A DNA stretch of 64,000 nucleotides from Owenia fusiformis (Eukaryota; Annelida; Polychaeta; Sabellida; Oweniidae). Positions 13,401-24,187 of the stretch are shown here, in pieces. The notes below the pieces were generated by a model that did not search any database, was not told where the DNA came from, and saw nothing but the letters and a program-made list of their open reading frames with translations. Where the stretch lies: assembly GCA_903813345.2 (NCBI GenBank), contig CAIIXF020000001.1, positions 44,099,885 to 44,163,884 on the forward strand, written 5' to 3'. The translations under genes were made by a program, and so were the position numbers. The stretch's first letter is position 1; each line of letters opens with the position of its first letter.

Positions 13401-14074
13401 AGATAGAGATGTGGTACCTTTGATGAATATCTCTGTTTTAAGAGTATGCCACGAATATTTCATTAATCAGTGATGTTCTATGCATTTTAGATTCTGCTGG
13501 TGAGGTGCAGACAGATATCATCAATGAAGGTGGCAATCCTAGTTATAAATATTACTACCCAGATCCTGCTAATAGTAAGTTAATCCTCATCCTTAAAATA
13601 ATATCATGGCAAATAGATTTAAAATGGAATAGATGATAGCAAGTTAATTCTCATCCTAAAATCGGAATACAATGAAGATAATAAACACAATAATTTATAC
13701 TGCAATTTGTGTGTAAAAGTTCTATAAACTATATATTTTATTTATTAAATAAAGAAATCAGTAAATATTCAAAAAGTGCTTATGCTCATGTGATCATAGT
13801 CTAGCTACAAGCCTTTGTGCCCTCCACTATACCTCCCCTATGTGAGAAGTTTTCTTACCTGTGTAGTCAAGTAATGGGAGGAGGGTCACAGGGGCTAGTA
13901 GTTAGACTAATGTGATCCTTAAAAAATTGACATTTGACTAATTTTCTTCCAGTTCATAAGACCATGAGTAAAGCTAAAGATTCAATAAAAGCTGTAGCTG
14001 CTGACAGTGAAACTGTTAAGGAAGAAGAACCTATAGCAAGTGATGGTGGTAGAGATCCTGAGGGTGAACTTTAG
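4419..14074 (+). CDS. TXNDC12: Thioredoxin domain-containing protein 12 (ERp18/ERp19-like)
   Basis: Six exons: 4419-4500, 11293-11353, 11902-11954, 12577-12720, 13491-13574 and 13953-14074. All introns are GT-AG and the total is 546 nt, giving 181 aa. Residues 1 to about 23 are a signal peptide ([19 protein letters not shown]). The thioredoxin-like fold follows with [20 protein letters not shown] and the redox motif WCGAC (Cys61 and Cys64). The family signatures ENFIMVN, DDEEPEG and [12 protein letters not shown] also match. The tail is acidic and ends EGEL, a KDEL-like ER retrieval signal (human ends EDEL). The family are ER-lumen thiol-disulfide oxidoreductases related to AGR2/AGR3. The 6.8 kb first intron contains three transposons. 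The C-terminal 35 residues are more diverged than the rest. Confidence 0.95.
4690..5418. mobile_element. hAT-type MITE in TXNDC12 intron 1
   Basis: The element starts TAGGGCTGTGCCGG and ends with the inverted form ATGGCACGGCCCTA. It is flanked on both sides by the identical 8-bp sequence GTGTGTAG (4682-4689 and 5419-5426). TAGGG-type ends with 8-bp target duplications are the hAT signature. The subterminal regions are rich in CGGAAC/GTTCCG motifs. It is 729 bp with no transposase frame, so it is non-autonomous. Confidence 0.85.
5776..7658. mobile_element. TTAA-flanked long-TIR element with internal minisatellite
   Basis: The ends GGTGCCATGGAAGTTAAC and GTTAACTTCCATAGCACC are inverted copies bounded by TTAA (5772-5775 and 7659-7662). 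Inverted arms run about 500 bp inward (to roughly 6300, and from roughly 7060). A TTAA target is used by piggyBac and Kolobok transposons. The centre is a tandem repeat (separate entry). There is no transposase frame. A smaller element at 62758-63161 has similar ends and the same target. Confidence 0.75.
6540..7080. repeat. ~40-bp minisatellite inside the TTAA element
   Basis: Imperfect tandem copies of a roughly 40-bp unit built around CATTGCCATGGCGGTCATAC and AAGCCTTGCAATACTATAT. Three units (about 6715-6835) are nearly identical; the outer ones are diverged. Related CATGACCGTG and TATAACCGTGAC motifs continue into both inverted arms. The open frames of 195 and 103 aa here are by-products of the repeat. 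Confidence 0.8.
8675..8870. repeat. CAGTAAAACCTGTC-family dispersed repeat
   Basis: Begins CAGTAAAACCTGTCTTAGTG and continues with several GTGAACACC motifs. The same head occurs in the same orientation at 14099 (just after the TXNDC12 stop), 19089 and 47492. This looks like a dispersed non-autonomous element. I could not define matching 3' ends, so the right border is approximate. Confidence 0.5.
9290..10667. mobile_element. CAGACTTGCCAACC-TIR element filled with minisatellites
   Basis: The terminal inverted repeats CAGACTTGCCAACCT and AGGTTGGCAAGTCTG are flanked by the direct repeat TATTCA (9284-9289 and 10668-10673). The left interior (about 9330-9935) is a minisatellite of roughly 30 bp with GGGAGTTTTTACGG cores separated by GAAAAAAC. 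The right interior (about 10305-10660) is a related tandem repeat with GGGAGATTTTACGGGAG. About 370 bp of non-repeat sequence separates them. No coding frame is credible. The superfamily is unresolved because a 6-bp duplication does not fit hAT (8 bp). Confidence 0.75.
13798..13908. repeat. Short GTCTAGCTACAAG MITE-like element in TXNDC12 intron 5
   Basis: The ends GTCTAGCTACAAGCC and GGGGCTAGTAGTTAGAC are imperfect inverted repeats around a short G/C-biased centre. A related copy lies at about 16490-16607 (ends CTAGTCTAGCAG and CTCGTAGCTAAGAC). It is probably a small non-autonomous element. Confidence 0.5.
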
Positions 14075-17000
14075 AAAATTATATCATCAAAATATGCTCA
14101 GTAAAACCTGTCCATGTTAACACCTCTCAGTGTTAATTTCAATAGAATCTGATTCAAGATTGAATGTACAGTGTAATATACTCCTGCTTGCCAAGCATAA
14201 GAGGAATATCATTGTTTTTTGTCTCCTTTACTGACAAACATACCTTTTCTGTGATATGACGATGTGCATTATGAGTGTTAACATAGATATGTTTTACTGT
14301 GGCCTCATCTCCATCTAAACATTTGTGTTGTTATGACAACTCCCACATTAATCACCCATACTTTACCAGGACACAAATAGTACTTACCTCTGTCTTAAAG
14401 AACAAATGATATTTGGAATATTTGAATAATTAATATTAATATTTGGGGTATTTGAACAATTAATATGTTGTCAGTTTGTCAATTTTATTTAACATGTGGA
14501 CACCTGTGGATTACCATTTGCATTCATTTGACTTAGCTTCTTAAAAGAAAGTTTTGTCTGCCTTAGTTAAAGAACTAGACTCTTTGCTCAGGGTATCTTT
14601 GGTTGGTTTTTAGGCTAACTAGATTTATCATTGATCGCGTCATGTTGTTGCATGTTGATAAATGTAGTTGAATAGTCTGGTCCTGAAATTAAATGAAGGA
14701 CTTTGTCTCAATATAAACCTATGCATTATTATCTGATATATAGTAAGTTGATAGATTCCCATGTTTGTCTAAATATGGTAAAGTGACATCTATTATGCAC
14801 TAAAAATATTTATACAGAAAGACAATTCTGACATGTTATTGATGTTCTTACATGAAATGTAAATACAGCTTGACAATGTTCAAAACAAGTCATTAAAACA
14901 ATAAATATATTGTCAAATCCTACATGATGTATCATGTTTATTTATTCCAATGTGTCACCACAATGTCATAAATTAGAGTATTGACATATATTAGTGGACT
15001 GATATACTTCTTATTAGGGAAATATGTTGTGAAATATTTCAGATTTTGAACAAATTTGTTTGTTGGGATTTGTCAATTTGGCACTGCCATTTTTGAGTTA
15101 TAATATATACTCCTCAAAAAAAGTTGAAGACCAGTGGTTTTCCTCATAGGTTTTCATGTTAACCCCCATATTTGTTTGAATGGCTATTTTCTAGGCTTGG
15201 AACAAAAGAAAATCTGATAAAGTTAATAAATCTGTATCTTGATTCTATTCTCTATAAGGTCTGCAAAATTCAATGTTATATCTCCATTACAATGGATCAA
15301 AATTTGATGTCAAAATTGATGAATTTCATGAAATTAAGAAAAAATGGCCCCATGTAAACCAATAGGAAATGGTTGGGTTGCCATAAGTCATATGAGGAAC
15401 GTTCCATCCATCAGATTGCTTTCAAAATTCAATTCAATTTTCTAAATTGTCCACTGGAACAAAAATATGATTTAATTTTCCAGGTTTTAATGATCCTCTT
15501 ATTGAAATAACACAGGTGGTCAAAATTACTTTAAAGCTCTGTATCGCTAATTTTAACAATATAAGCAAGACATTTAGCATGTAAAACATTTCGATTTTCT
15601 ACTCAGAGAGTATTTTTAACAATGTTTTATTGAATAGATATTCCAAAATTTGAGTTGCCCCTAAGTCACCATTCCCCATTTGTTTAACATGGGATCTGCC
15701 ATTTTTGTTAAACATTAAATTCATCAATTTTGACATCAAAATATATGCATCTAAATATTTTCAACATTTCTCAGCAGTAATACCATCTTGGTTACTTAGG
15801 TCAAAAGCCTTCTCTATATTCCGGCTTTGAGTGATTGTTACAGCAGCCGTGGTATTCAGTATTTGTAAATCATGGTGACACACACATTGTTACGGCATAA
15901 TTATATGAAACATACCTTTACGCATACATTTGCAGAATATCAGCTCATATCCCCGTCTCAATCGATTTTCATATGGGATTTAATTTAGCTAAGTGAAATT
16001 TTGTTTAAAAATGGCCTCAAATTTTCTGCTGAGTGAGCTGTATAAATGGTGGATCTGTTGAGTTTGAAGTTCTTTCCGAAAAGAAATTTTGAAATATCTA
16101 AATTCAAACAATCAATGGGATGAGCTCAATATAATAAATATTCTCACAAATACTTATAAAAAATATTAAATAGGAGTTCTAGGTACTTGTGACACTTTTT
16201 CTAGAGTACATATGAAATCAATGAACAACAACAGACAAAAGACTTAACAATAGACGTGGTATTCAACCCATGGAGTGACATTACCAATAGATACATTAAA
16301 ACAAACAAATATTTATATTCTAATTAGTTTTTATTGCAAAAACTGCTAGCTGCAAAGCAATATAAAGAAGCTCTTACAAATACATGCAGTCACATTAACT
16401 GAGTCAAATAGTATCAAATACTTCTATGTTTAAAAATGCTGCACATTAAGTGACAATCAATAATGCAGGATAAAAGTCTCCGACTAAAACCCTAGTCTAG
16501 CAGTATCCTGTAACCCCCCTCCCACTTCTTGACTACACACCTTCTCACACAGGTGGGGAGGTGTGTAATGGGGGGGGGGGTTCTCACAAGGGCTCGTAGC
16601 TAAGACTACAAAAACCCATCACAGACTGTTTACATATGAACCTTAATATCAGAATGATTATTTGAATACTAGTAATAAATATATAAACTGAAGGCCAGAC
16701 CCTAAAAGAAGCTGTCAGAGATTTTCCGTTTCTGAAATTAATGAAGACCAAAGAATGTTTCACAATGAGAGTGTAAGTGAAGCTCTCCTTGAGAGACACA
16801 AAGGGTAATGTGGCAATGTTGTCCTTGTAGCTAATTGTAGGGCACTCAGTGTATGCAGTAGTCATTTGTCCAGCAACTACCTACATGGATGACATTCCCT
16901 CCCTGTACTCTATATAAACTATGATTTTACTCTTCAAAGGACAGTATATGGAGGATTGAAGTCAAGTTTCACAAATGTGCATGATACAAAAAATCATGTT

Positions 17001-17117
17001 GATATATAACACATCATATTGAACTTAAGTCTACAAAGTTAAAATATTTTGCGAAAAAATATCTACATTGTACATTCTAAAGACTTCACCCAATTACACA
17101 TAAATGTATATTATATA
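14075..17117. other. TXNDC12 3' UTR and intergenic DNA
   Basis: The first part is the TXNDC12 3' UTR with candidate polyadenylation signal AATAAA at 14900-14905. Beyond it are a CAGTAAAACCTGTC repeat head (14099), a short sequence CTCCTCAAAAAAAGTTGAAG (about 15110) that resembles a transposon terminus but has no visible partner, and the second GTCTAGC MITE copy with a poly-G run (about 16490-16607). The open frames here show no domain or splice context. Confidence 0.5.
14900..14905 (+). terminator. Candidate polyadenylation signal of TXNDC12
   Basis: A canonical AATAAA lies about 825 nt downstream of the TXNDC12 stop and is followed by a T/G-containing stretch. Transcript data would be needed to choose between this and other A-rich sites. 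Confidence 0.35.
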
Positions 17118-18116
17118 CAGGGTGGTCCAAAAAAAAGTGAACCCCTGCAACAGGCTACAATTTTCTTAATACATGCATGAATTGGCTCATATTATCACAT
17201 GTTGTAGAGAAAGGTCTAAAATTTTGGTTGATGCCATAATTTATTCTCAGTCTTAAATTTTGAAGAAATTACAAGCGTTTAACAAACATGCCTGGAAATT
17301 AGATATTGTACAAAATCTTACAAATGTGATTCACGGAAATTGTTGAAACACATTGGATGATCTTAAACAGCTTTCAGTTAGAGATACAAGTTTAAAACCC
17401 TACCATATGACAAAAGGGACACTATTCAAGCAGAAAACACATTTCACACTTTCATTGATCATTTTGAAGCATTTTTAACTGTTCAACAGTTCAGGGGTAT
17501 GTTACCTACACCAACAGTTCGAGGGGGGCCTCTTATGGAAGGAAGTTGCCCCCTGTGACCAGGAATCTGATAACCCCTTCATCAAATATCTTTAAAAAAT
17601 CAAAAGAAAATCCAATATTCAATGTTTTGAGCCATATATCATTAGAATTGGTCCATTATTTATGAAGATATTGATATTTCAAGATCATATAGGGGTATGT
17701 TCATGATTTCACTGGAAAATGTTTTCGTCTGTGGAAGCTTAGCACATCTCTTTGGATCACAATAACTTTGCAACTAGCAAATGTAGGATGCTAGTTTTAA
17801 GCCATAATGTGCAAGATTTAAAATTGAACAAAGTCAGAAAATATTAGTTCTTTAAGACTGCAGCTTAAAAAATTCTCAGGGGAAAGGTGTTAAAGGGTTG
17901 AAGAATTGCAGATATTGAAAATCATAATTTGTCCATTTTCAGTAATGTTTGGTTAGGGCTTATAATTTCTGCAAATTTCAAGACTAAGAAAAATGTATGG
18001 TACCAACATAAATTTTAGACCTTCATCTACAACATGTGAAAATAAAAAATAATTCCTGCAAGTAATAAGGGAAATATAGCCAGTTGCAGGGGTTCACTTT
18101 TTTTTGGACCACCCTG
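17118..18116. mobile_element. mariner/Tc1-type long-TIR MITE
   Basis: The ends CAGGGTGGTCCAAAAAAAAG and CTTTTTTTTGGACCACCCTG are inverted copies flanked by TA. Similarity between the arms continues inward for more than 150 bp (GTGAACCCCTGCAAC, then TCACATGTTGTAGA). The TA target and CAGGGTGG-type ends fit the mariner group. There is no transposase frame. Confidence 0.85.
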
Positions 18117-19254
18117 TATATTAAAAGTATATTTAAAATATAACATGCACATAGGAATACTGTTGCATGTGTAATTTGACAACATCAACTAAAATCCTTT
18201 AAAAATTATATAAAATACGATAGGCAATCTTTTACTGACTGTTTACATAGATGAAGCAATACAAAAGAGAATGACAATGTATTCACATCATGTGTATGTG
18301 TATAGTTATCTCCATAGCATTTAAGAGGAAACCCTGTTGAAAATATGTTTATATCCTGTAAAGCAGTATGAAATGTTGACCAAAACAATTAAAATTAGGA
18401 CTCTGTTTTGAAAAAACCTGGGAAGATCACTTAAGTCCATGATGTGAACAACTACAATAACAATGAATAATATGATACATCAAGAAATGTACTCTGAATA
18501 GAACCCAACTTCAATCAGAAAAATGGGTTCAGAATGAGCAGTTTATGATCATATGGCAGGTTATGAATGTGGCAGTATTATTATAAGGAGGTATAATTAA
18601 AACTAGTGCACTGCTTAGAGCCATAGCTACTACAAAAGCAACAAACATCAACTACAGTTACTACACCTAAGGTACAATAATAATATTCAAATTATAGACA
18701 ACTTATACTTCATTGGAAAACAATTTAAATCTTGAATTTCTATCTTAATGAAGATAGACCTGAGATTCCATTAAATGTTTTAAATTTTAATTGTTTCACC
18801 TGTTTTTAATAACTATTCCACATAATTTTTCAATGACTGATGTAGAATATAAAATCTACACTAAAGAACTATTAAAATTACAGAATATATACAGGATAGT
18901 CAATATACATGTACAAGGGTTGTTCAAAAAGTTTTGCACAAATATATGTAGTATTATTAATCAAGTCACAATCACTGAATGGCATTGTAGATAACTTCAT
19001 ACAGAGAACAATGATCGCATGGGAGAAAATGATATTTACACTGAGGAATGTTTATGAATGAACAAATGCAACTGCATTATTTTGATTACAGTAAAACCTG
19101 TAAAAATGAACATTTGTGTTATTCTAACATAATATCATTTATTCTCTTCCATAAAACCTTAGATCAAGTTGTGAACATCCACCTATTGTTCAAATCAGTC
19201 TAAGTAACAGTGAAATGTAACAGCTTTTACATAAGAGCCTTATACATGCACTTG

Positions 19255-19417
19255 TTTTGATAATGTATAGAAAAGGAAGAATCTAGGATTCCATCTTTTA
19301 CAGAATTGAATCTGAACAAGTTTTATAGGAAACTTTATGCCAGGCATAAATTTTGTTCAGATTCAATTCTGTAAAAGATGGAACACTATATTCTTCCCAT
19401 TTGATACATTATCAAAA
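19255..19417. repeat. Near-perfect intergenic hairpin
   Basis: The 31 bases at 19289-19319 are the exact reverse complement of 19353-19383. Pairing resumes near the tip (TTTATGCC, A, GGCATAAA) and continues outward through GATAATGTAT / ATACATTATC. The left arm has one unpaired insert of about 14 nt. It could be a degenerate foldback element, or a transcribed long-hairpin RNA if expressed. Confidence 0.8.
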
Positions 19418-20046
19418 TAGATATAAGGCTGTTTAGTGTTACATGATTTATCTTTCAATAACGCCTATGTTGTTGTTTCAGTAGTATATAATTACATACA
19501 TATTACATATGTATGCATACTTTTTTGGACAGGAACATTAAATATGTCAAACTATAGCTAGCCATAGACAAGTCACTATACAGAACAAGTACAAGTATAA
19601 AAAAAACATGATTTATATTGTATTCTATACACTGAAATGCATAAACACAAAATTGTTATATGGAACAGGAAAATGGCTGAATGACATATCTTGTAATTGT
19701 GACTTAACTCAATTTACCTGTAGTCTCTTGATTTATAAAAATATATTACAAAATGTTGATTACCATCAGTCATTTTGGTGATTCTGGGTTACAACTCATA
19801 TTTGAGGTATGAATTATCATAGTTTTCAGAGTGAATCTTCTACTGTTTTATACTATTTACAGCCATTCTGCACCAAGGTTTGCCATCTACAAAAATTGGA
19901 ATGTACCTTGCGTGGAATTCAGTCCTATGATACTTGTCCATCTACTTACTTGAATGTACTTTGGAAGGACTTTGGTGGTCTAGGAATGTTCCATGATTTG
20001 GAATTCATTGGAATGCTTATTATGGACTTTCAACTCGCAGTTGGAC

Positions 20047-23000
20047 TTACAAACAGACCCTGCGTCTTATGGCAAACACAATCAGTATGATTCCTGCGAC
20101 TAGTAATAGTCCAGGCCAGATCATCACATTTATGGCAACGGCATCAGTCACTTTGTAGATTACAACTTTGTTGAAATCCTCAGGGTTGTAGTAACAGGGA
20201 TATTCTGAGCCTCGAATACCGTATTCATCTTGCCACTCTTTAATCTTGTCTGTATTCACTTCTTTGTTTGCGTCACACCAGTGCCAGGCACACTGAAAAA
20301 ACATAATAAAAATGACATGTAAAACTTACAAAGGACCCCCATTATGTAAGTGCAATGGCAAATGACTTGAAGTAAGACAAGTAAAAGACAGAAATACATG
20401 TGAGCATCAAATTGCCATCAATGTGTCATTGTGGGATCCATACCCTGTACTATCCTTTGAATTCCCTTTCAAGCATATGACGAAGGGGGCTGTTTGGATA
20501 TGAGATAGATGCTAGTATAATACTACAATATAGCCATAAAGAACCACTCATAACTGTCAAAATCAAAGTTTGTGACAAATAGCCAAAAGTTTCTATGAGA
20601 GCTAAGCTCATTCATGCATTTAAGTTACACTGACACCAGGCAGCATTCACTGTAACACCACTGTAGTTCCAAAGTAGTAAAACTGTACCTGATTTTCTGA
20701 TTATGACAATTTATCCCAAATGCTTCTATTTGAGCTCATTCATGCACTCAAGTTACTATGACACCAGTTAGAATTCACTATAAAACTGTAGTACACGTAG
20801 TTCCAAAGTGGAGCAACCGTACTTACTTTTATGATTCTACTGCTACAATTTTGTCACCAGGCAACACTTTCTCAGTCTGATTTTCTTGTAATGTCATGAA
20901 TTTGAAGAGAGTGTTACCTCAACATAATTTATGTACAACTTTTTAAGACATTTAAGAGACATATTGAATAAATTGAAGAAGGAATGTAGCATTCCCTTAT
21001 GTAAAGAATATTATGGGCATTGTATAGATTATTCTGAAAGACAAATAGCTTCAACAGGGTTCGTACACCTTTTTCAAAATGAAATTCCCTGACATTTCCC
21101 TGACATTTCCAGGCAAGAAAGAAAATTTCCAGATCAAATGCATGCACGGCCTCATAAAAAGTCTCAAACAACTGTAATATTTAAAAGACAAGACTTATTA
21201 TGAAACATTGTGGGTTCTCCTTGAGCACCATTTCTCATGACTTAATTTATTTCTTATTCACCAATTTATTTCCTGATACACACTATTTTTAATGTTTTAC
21301 ATTCCATAAGGCCAAAGGTAAAAATACATCACGTACAGGGGCGTAGCCAGCAAATGTCAAGGGTGTGCAATTCTTTGGGTTTGGATCACTGCAAGAAAAA
21401 GTAACCAAAAAGGGGGTACGGGGGTTCACCCCCAGAAATTTATTACAATTTTCATTGTATTTGGTGCATTCTAAGCATTTCAAACTATAATTTGTTAAGT
21501 TTTGTAATAAATCCAAATGACAACTGAAACTTAAAAATTTTGATCTAATATCATTCTAGAAAAATAACAACTCCGTTGAGGGGAAATTCCCATGCACCCA
21601 ATGAAACATATTTTATCAAATACTGATCATTGTGAACATAATATGATAGCAATAACCTGGTTTTACTATTGTCTTCTTCCTTTTGGGAAAATCTAAACCA
21701 AAACATGATACCTTTATTAGAAATTCCTTCTCAAGTAGCCTCACAAAAAGGCACAGGCCTATGATACAAAATCAAATAATATTTGTGTTATCAGGAATCT
21801 TATTTCTTATTTTCAAAAAGTTCATAAAAAATGGTGGCTATTTGAATTCAGAGACCATCTTAAATATTTCTTCTTGAGCAGGTCCTTTGTCCCTGAGGTA
21901 TTGCCATATAAAATTTGAGACAAAGTAAAACTCTAGGTTCATCTTTACATGAAGAAAGGTTCTAAATTCTTTTGATTCTGGGTTGTTTCCTCCCCTTCCC
22001 TTGAAATTTGGACCAAATCTAAAAACAGTTCATAATGTTTTCAAAATTAATTTTTTTCATGAAAAATGGCAAAAGTATGTTCTTGAGCAGAGGCCCTATA
22101 TAACCAAAGCATCGGAATATAAAATTTGAACCAAATCTGTCAACTGATATTTGAGTTATCGCCATGACAAATGGACAGATGAATAGACTGATGTACCACA
22201 GGACTGTCTAACAGACAGCTTCTTAATATAAATACAGTTTTACATTGAAAAGAGTTCCCGGAATTATTTTTGTTTTTCACCTAGCTCCCACCCCCCTCAA
22301 CAAAACATATACCGTTAATTAACTTTGAATGGCCCAAGACTAACTTATGGAGAAGCATAATTGCATTGAACCATTTGTACATTATATGTATATTCTTTAT
22401 TGCTTGGTTTCAGTATAATGTTCAAACTGTTCTTACAAATAGACAATATACCAGATTAAATGTCATTCAATCAACCCTAATGAAAAGATTTCAATTTTGT
22501 GGAAACAACTAAATGTTAGATTTTGGATTTTATTGGTATCCTGTCATAGCCCTAAAACATATTTTGCTGGAACATAATTTTTTCAACAATGATACAAAAT
22601 TCCCTGACATTTCCCTGACATATCTACGGTTTCAAAATTCCCTGACATTTTTGGCCCTTTTTGACCCAATTTCAAAATTCCCTGACATTTCCAGCACCTG
22701 GAAAAATAAATCAATTTCCCTGACATTTCCAGGTGTGTACGAACCCTGTTCAAGTATATGGGTTAAACTGGTAAAGAAAATAGAAAATACAGGAGACATC
22801 CCGATGATCGTCGAACACTAGTAACTTGATTTAGAGACAGAATATATTTTTATAAAAATCTTTCTTCAAATAAAGTATACACTTTGGGGATTTTTAAAAA
22901 ATATATATGATAAGGAATGATATCAGACAAAAATATTAAATGGAAACGATTTAACCTTGCTCACTAAATCTGATTCTCGCTTAAGTCTAGCCATTTATAC

Positions 23001-24187
23001 ATGTATTTTAAGGTCATTAGCAGGTACATTGGAATACATCTTAAATGGTATGTTTTGGACAATGTTGACCTTATAATGCATTTTGGTACATGCATTAACC
23101 CATTTATTTTTGCTATAATTCAGGTGAAAATAAAAACACAAATATTTCAACAAGTATTGTAAGTCATTATAAATTCATCAATGCATCACCTTCAATGATT
23201 TTAAACAAGATGAGATAAATGTCATTGTAACCTTCACTACAGTCATTTACTCATTTATATTTATCTTATGTTCATTTTGGAGTTTAATATTCAGTATTAA
23301 CTCATTTATAAAGTATCTTATGTTCATTTTGGGGTTCAATATTCAGTGATAAGCGATATGAGTATCAGTGCCAGGAGCCATCTCATTGGCAAGCAAAAGA
23401 GAATGTTCATGTATGTTAGCTCACACTGAGGCCTTGTTGCCATTGTATTATTCCATAGATAGTCATGACTAGGGGAAGGGGAAGTTACAAAATGGGGAAT
23501 TGGACTCAAATACTTCAGATGAAATTAAATTGTTGACTCAGAAATTAGTTTGTTGATACAGAGGGGGTAGCATATTGCATGGAAGTTGGAAAATCATTTA
23601 TTCACCCTGATCAGTTCTATTCATATAAATGCAATTTCATCTAAATAGTAAATACTTACATTGTAGTGAAAGGTCCCTGAGCCTCCCGGTGCCTGCTTTT
23701 TACTATCATACATGTGTTCATAGTCATGGTACAGCTCTGCAGCATATCGTGGTTGGTTGTAACGATCATTATAATCTACATGAACCTCCAAACAGGGGTA
23801 ATAACCTCTACAGTCAATCCCTGGGCACCCACAGGTAATGTCAAGAGCTGTGAATTTACTGTCAACAACTCTGCATGTTGTGCCCCAATACAGCCTCGTG
23901 GGCCAATGTTTGGATGTATATACCACACCAAAGACAATTAACATGGCCACGGCAGCTACTGTACAACATATTCCCACAATGAGCATTATTTTCTCACGTT
24001 TGTAAAATGCATTTGGCTTATTGTATTTTTCAGTTTCATCAAATCTATCCATTTGGTCCATTGAATGGCGGCGTCTCTCATCACTAAAACTTATTTTATC
24101 TACAGATCCGCGTCCACTCTCATCATCATATTCCACCTTCTCCATAGACCCACGACGCCTATTTTCATATACCATTTGCTCTCCCAT
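20047..24187 (-). CDS. KCNMB: BK (slowpoke) channel beta-subunit-like membrane protein
   Basis: Two coding exons, 23660-24187 and 20047-20292, joined in phase 0 by GT-AG, give 257 aa. The start chosen (24187) sits in CCACCATGG. Order: cytosolic N-terminus; membrane segment 1 (about 67-90, MLIVGICCTVAAVAMLIVF); Cys-rich extracellular loop (about 91-227) with TTCRVVD, ITCGCPGIDC, YYPCLEVHVDY and YPCYYNPEDF; membrane segment 2 (about 228-251, IWPGLLLVAGIILIVFAI); short tail RRRVCL. The topology, the YPCL-V-V and PC-Y/F-Y-x-P loop motifs and the WP-x-LLL-x-G pattern of helix 2 match KCNMB proteins, which modulate Ca- and voltage-gated BK channels. Residues 10-54 hold three imperfect copies of an R-x-S-[MV]-[ED]-[KQ] repeat. 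The subtype is not assigned. Channel partnership is inferred from the family. Confidence 0.82.
20609..20850. repeat. Local tandem duplication in KCNMB-like intron
   Basis: Two diverged copies of a roughly 120-bp segment share GAGCT..CTCATTCATGCA, TCAAGTTAC..TGACACCAG, ATTCACT and GTAGTTCCAAAGT. No element ends are visible. Confidence 0.55.
21055..22748. mobile_element. CAGGGTTCGTACACC-TIR element in KCNMB-like intron
   Basis: The ends CAGGGTTCGTACACC and GTGTGTACGAACCCTG are inverted and bounded by the direct repeat TTCAA (21050-21054 and 22749-22753). Both subterminal zones hold repeated TTCCCTGACATTTCC motifs. At about 21336 lies the head of another element (CAGGGGCGTAGCCAG), probably nested. 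At about 21540-22230 is a dispersed repeat shared with 54680-55430. No transposase frame is visible. The CAGGG ends resemble hAT, but the duplication I see is 5 bp. Confidence 0.65.

Noticed and set aside
15110-15140. CTCCTCAAAAAAAGTTGAAG as a mariner terminus
   Set aside because: It looks like a transposon end, but I found no inverted partner or target duplication in the following several kb.
23714-23941. 75-aa plus frame opposite the KCNMB-like exon
   Set aside because: Antisense shadow of a well-supported exon.
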